From assembly GCF_020217005.1 (NCBI RefSeq), contig NZ_JAIWOI010000238.1, positions 1 through 10,000 of the forward strand: a stretch of 10,000 nucleotides of DNA, read 5' to 3'. Shown here one piece after another: positions 7,675 to 10,000 of this stretch. The notes beneath the pieces were generated by a model, which saw only the letters and a list, made by a program, of their open reading frames with translations, had not been told where the DNA came from and did not search any database. Made by a program: the position numbers and the translations under genes. This DNA is from Rheinheimera sp. (lineage in GTDB: Bacteria; Pseudomonadota; Gammaproteobacteria; Enterobacterales; Alteromonadaceae). Positions within the stretch are counted from its first letter, which is position 1; each line of letters begins with the position of its first letter.

Positions 7675-7851
7675 ATGGAAAGCTTCGAAGACTTACTGAA
7701 TATGTTGGAGCGTCCTGCGACGAAGAGCCGTGCAGTAAAACGCAAGTGGCGCGAAATTGAAGCAGTCAAAGAGCGCCAGCGCTTAAAACGAGAACTAGAA
7801 GACATAGACTGGACCATAGAACCTGAGTTAGTTGACATCGAATTAAGTTAA
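7675..7851 (+). CDS. Small DUF3545-family protein
   Basis: A 58-codon gene with a strong ribosome binding site (GAGGGG at 7664-7669, 5 bases before the ATG) and a terminator starting 4 bases after its stop. The product begins MESFEDLLNMLERP; residues 17-45 are a highly charged predicted helix containing RKWREIEAVKERQRLKREL, and the tail (DIDWTIEPELVDIELS) is acidic. The KRKWREIEA core and the size match the uncharacterised gammaproteobacterial family DUF3545 as I recall it. No signal peptide, membrane segment or cysteine is present, so it is probably cytoplasmic. Function unknown; the basic helix might bind nucleic acid or a protein partner, which is speculation. No convincing promoter lies in the 120 bases upstream, so it may depend partly on pgi read-through. 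Confidence 0.83.
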   Translation: MESFEDLLNMLERPATKSRAVKRKWREIEAVKERQRLKRELEDIDWTIEPELVDIELS

Positions 7852-7889
7852 AAAGAAGCCCCGACAGCAATGTCGGGGCTTTTTATTTG
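7850..7889. terminator. Strong bidirectional intrinsic terminator between the DUF3545 gene and ung
   Basis: An 11-bp stem AAGCCCCGACA (7856-7866) / TGTCGGGGCTT (7871-7881) closed by a GCAA tetraloop of the GNRA type. The plus strand continues TTTTTATTT, and the minus strand reads TTCTTTTT after the stem. It lies between convergent genes and can end both the pgi-side and thrBC-ung transcripts. Confidence 0.93.
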
Positions 7890-7920
7890 ATTGTAATTTG
7901 ACGGCAATCTAACCCTAGGG

Positions 7921-7961
7921 GGCGACCTTTCTGGTCGCCTGTCTATCCGTCACAACGACGG
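7921..7961 (-). other. Two small hairpins downstream of ung
   Basis: GGCGACC (7921-7927) / GGTCGCC (7933-7939) with a 5-base loop, and CCGTC (7947-7951) / GACGG (7957-7961) with a 5-base loop. Neither has a T-tract. Together with the terminator at 7856-7881 they give the ung mRNA 3' end three hairpins in a row; they may protect the 3' end or be incidental. Confidence 0.45.
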
Positions 7962-7962
7962 G

Positions 7963-8625
7963 TTATACCTGCCAGCGGATAGGTGTTTTGCCTTGCTGTT
8001 GCAGTAGCTCATTGGCTTTTGCAAAATGGCCGCAGCCCAAAAAGCCGCGATGAGCTGACAAAGGCGATGGATGAGGTGCGGTCAGAATATGGTGTTTGGT
8101 TTTGTCGATCAGCTGCGATTTTTTAATCGCATGGCTGCCCCATAACAAAAACACTATGCCTTCTGCATGAGCACTGATAGCCCGGATCACCTGATCGGTA
8201 AACTGCTCCCAGCCTAAATGACGATGCGAGTTGGCTTCGTTCGCCACCACAGTTAAAGCGGTATTGAGTAACAACACGCCCTGCTCTGCCCAGCTTTCCA
8301 GACAACCATGCTTTGGCATCTGAAAATCAACATACTCCAGCGCCAGCTCTTTATAGATATTACGCAACGAGGGCGGAATAGCTACACCTGGCGGTACCGA
8401 AAAACTTAAACCATGCGCCTGATTCGGGCCATGATAAGGGTCCTGCCCTATCACCACCACTTTCATCTCTGCAAAAGGCGTCAGCTTAAAAGCGTTAAAT
8501 ACTTGAGCTTCAGGTGGGTAAATCACCTGTCCAGCAGCACGTTGTTGCTTTAAGTAATCCATAGTCTGCAGAAAATAGGGCTGATTTTTTTCAGCCCCAA
8601 TCACGTCTTGCCAATGTAAAGACAC
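7963..8625 (-). CDS. ung: Uracil-DNA glycosylase, family 1
   Basis: Base-excision repair enzyme that removes uracil from DNA. The 220 residues cover the whole family-1 fold (E. coli 229). GQDPYHG at 60-66 holds the catalytic D62 (E. coli D64) and Y64; LLLNTALTV at 118-126 holds the uracil-reading N121; [17 protein letters not shown] at 185-201 holds H185 and the DNA-intercalating L189. The start codon is GTG at 8625, three bases after the thrC stop, with only a GGA-containing weak ribosome site about 10 bases upstream inside thrC. The N-terminus so chosen ([17 protein letters not shown]) aligns with E. coli (LTWHDVLAEEKQQPYF). The spacing suggests translational coupling to thrC and membership of the threonine operon. 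Confidence 0.96.
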   Translation of the reverse strand: MSLHWQDVIGAEKNQPYFLQTMDYLKQQRAAGQVIYPPEAQVFNAFKLTPFAEMKVVVIGQDPYHGPNQAHGLSFSVPPGVAIPPSLRNIYKELALEYVDFQMPKHGCLESWAEQGVLLLNTALTVVANEANSHRHLGWEQFTDQVIRAISAHAEGIVFLLWGSHAIKKSQLIDKTKHHILTAPHPSPLSAHRGFLGCGHFAKANELLQQQGKTPIRWQV

Positions 8626-8628
8626 AGT

Positions 8629-9918
8629 TTATTTATCCAGAGTCAGTAAGAATTGGCGTAATTGTACAAAATCCGGCGCCATATCTGCACTTAAACTTGT
8701 CTCTGAAGCCACAGCTGCGAGCTCAGGCGGCAGAGCTATGGGGCTACCAAGGATATTTTCGACTTGCTCTTTAAATTTAGCCGGATGCGCAGTACCGAGG
8801 AAAATACCAAATTCGCCGTCCTGCAAACTACGCTTTAAGGCTTTGTAAGCAATAGCAGCATGAGGCTCACTGACATAACCTAAATGTGCCAACTGACGCA
8901 TCGATACCTGGGTATCTTCTTCATCCACCATCACAGCTTCTAAATCGTCGCGGGAAATTTTACCCTGAGCCAATAAAGCCTCTACCCGTGGCCAGTTGTT
9001 TGGTGCACTGACATCCATCGCATTAGATAAAGTCGGTATAGTTTTATTTGGCGTCCACTGACCATCTTTCCAGTAACGCGGTACAGTGTCATTTAAGTTG
9101 GTGGCAGCTATCATGCGCTTGATAGGCAAACCAAGGACTTTGGCAATCAGACCTGCGGTCAGGTTACCGAAGTTACCGCTGGGCACAGCAATGACGATTT
9201 GATCTCTTCTGTCTTTAGGTACCTGAGCTACAGCTTCGAAGTAATAACAGATCTGGGCGAATAAACGACTGATATTAATAGAGTTCGCTGAATTGATATT
9301 CAGCTGTTTCACTAAGTCTCTATCGTTAAATACCTCTTTGACCAACGCCTGACAGTGATCAAAGTCTGCCTCTACCGCTAAGGTATGGATGTTATGACCT
9401 AAAGTGGTAAACAGCTTTTCCTGCAGCGGGCTGATTTTTCCTTTAGGAAATAAAATCACCACATCGACACCAGCCTGCTGATAGAAGGCATGGGCGACAG
9501 CTGCGCCAGTATCACCGGAAGTTGCTGTGACAATAGTGGTTTTGCTGACGTTTTGTAACTTTTGCGCCTGAATTAAGGCTTGCGCCATAAAACGGCCGCC
9601 AAAATCTTTGAAAGCTAAAGTGGGACCATGGAATAACTCTAAACAGGCCACATCTTCTGTCACTTGAGCCAGAGGCGCAGGAAACTGAAAAGCGTTGCTC
9701 ACCATCTGATGAATTTGGGACGCCGAGAGCTCATCGCCTATTAAAGCCTGCAGCACTTTGGCGCTACGCTCAACAAAAGGCAGCTCCAACAGAGCATCAA
9801 TATCCAGGCTTGGCCATTGGGTTGGGAAAAATAACCCCTGCTGTTCTCCCAAACCTATACGCACAGCGTCTAAAAAACTAACTTGTTGTGAAGCGACTTT
9901 CGTGTTTGTTAATTGCAT
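8629..9918 (-). CDS. thrC: Threonine synthase
   Basis: Pyridoxal-phosphate enzyme catalysing the last step of threonine biosynthesis, O-phosphohomoserine to threonine and phosphate. The 429 residues fit the E. coli type (428). ELFHGPTLAFKDFGGRF at 94-110 carries the cofactor lysine K104 (E. coli K107). TSGDTGAA at 133-140 and VPSGNFGN at 245-252 are the conserved substrate and PLP-phosphate loops, and the GTAHPAKFK segment near the C-terminus is also typical. The ATG has AGGA seven bases upstream. It follows thrB after 9 bases and precedes ung by 3 bases, so the three are very likely one transcript. Leader-type regulation cannot be judged because the operon start lies outside the window. Confidence 0.96.
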   Translation of the reverse strand: MQLTNTKVASQQVSFLDAVRIGLGEQQGLFFPTQWPSLDIDALLELPFVERSAKVLQALIGDELSASQIHQMVSNAFQFPAPLAQVTEDVACLELFHGPTLAFKDFGGRFMAQALIQAQKLQNVSKTTIVTATSGDTGAAVAHAFYQQAGVDVVILFPKGKISPLQEKLFTTLGHNIHTLAVEADFDHCQALVKEVFNDRDLVKQLNINSANSINISRLFAQICYYFEAVAQVPKDRRDQIVIAVPSGNFGNLTAGLIAKVLGLPIKRMIAATNLNDTVPRYWKDGQWTPNKTIPTLSNAMDVSAPNNWPRVEALLAQGKISRDDLEAVMVDEEDTQVSMRQLAHLGYVSEPHAAIAYKALKRSLQDGEFGIFLGTAHPAKFKEQVENILGSPIALPPELAAVASETSLSADMAPDFVQLRQFLLTLDK

Positions 9919-9927
9919 TTTTATATC

Positions 9928-10000
9928 CTACAGCGCGCGTGCGCCTTGTCTCGACAAGCGACAGATTGTCGTCATGGCATCTGAGTTTTTAGCGTAATGC
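9928..10000 (-). CDS. thrB: Homoserine kinase, C-terminal fragment (cut by window edge)
   Basis: Last 23 codons and the TAG stop (9930-9928) of a gene entering from the right edge; the in-frame part begins at 9999. The tail ends TICRLSRQGARAL, closely resembling the E. coli ThrB terminus (HICRLDTAGARVLEN, from memory). Homoserine kinase makes O-phosphohomoserine, the substrate of the adjacent thrC. The TAG stop is also the start of the TAGGA ribosome site of thrC, so the two genes are closely coupled. The assignment rests on a short segment plus context. Confidence 0.8.
   Translation of the reverse strand, partial: HYAKNSDAMTTICRLSRQGARAL

Noticed and set aside
7563..7760. 65-codon plus-strand frame after pgi
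   Set aside because: It overlaps the DUF3545 gene out of frame, begins inside the inverted repeat and lacks a ribosome binding site.
7608..7838. 76-codon minus-strand frame overlapping the small gene
   Set aside because: It is antisense to the DUF3545 gene, which has a strong ribosome site, a conserved core and a matching terminator. The serine/arginine-rich antisense product has no recognisable features.
7892..7906. TGTAATTTGACGGCA, a possible second HexR-like site
   Set aside because: Only the left half-site matches, there is no symmetric right half, and it lies between convergent genes where no promoter is expected.
151..9918. Possibility of a mobile element, defence system or other novel cassette
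   Set aside because: All substantial reading frames are accounted for by conserved housekeeping genes with short intergenic gaps. I saw no transposase, integrase, terminal repeats or compositional break.

Overview
The window reads as a core-genome segment of a gammaproteobacterium, most likely a marine or freshwater member of the Alteromonadales/Rheinheimera type. This placement is inferred from close resemblance of the proteins to their E. coli and Shewanella-like counterparts, a small DUF3545-type gene typical of this group, and moderate GC. All genes look intact except the one cut by the right edge. I see no insertion sequence, phage gene, CRISPR array, tRNA or rRNA.

Left part (minus strand, 54-4615): three genes, each with its own terminator or promoter signals. 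An exported DUF5916-type outer-membrane beta-barrel protein with an N-terminal carbohydrate-binding-like domain (54-2306) lies downstream of inosine-guanosine kinase gsk (2417-3715, purine salvage). Upstream of gsk is yaaA (3842-4615, peroxide-stress protein).

Middle (plus strand, 4911-7851): after a 295-bp divergent intergenic region come talB (transaldolase) and pgi (glucose-6-phosphate isomerase), which together link the pentose phosphate pathway to glycolysis. A 15-bp partial palindrome overlapping the likely talB promoter resembles the HexR operator that controls central carbon genes in related bacteria. The talB-pgi junction carries an 11-bp direct repeat around a complementary segment, so two mutually exclusive hairpins can form. 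A 58-codon gene of the DUF3545 type follows pgi and ends at a strong bidirectional terminator.

Right part (minus strand, 7963-10000): the 3' end of thrB, then thrC, then ung, in a tight head-to-tail series (9-nt and 3-nt gaps). Threonine biosynthesis genes are thus very probably co-transcribed with uracil-DNA glycosylase, whose start codon is GTG. The terminator at 7856-7881 serves both the pgi/DUF3545 side and the thrBC-ung side.

I found no clear sign of a new biological system. The items worth a second look are regulatory: the HexR-like site, the switching hairpins between talB and pgi, the long hairpin before the small gene, and the thrC-ung coupling.
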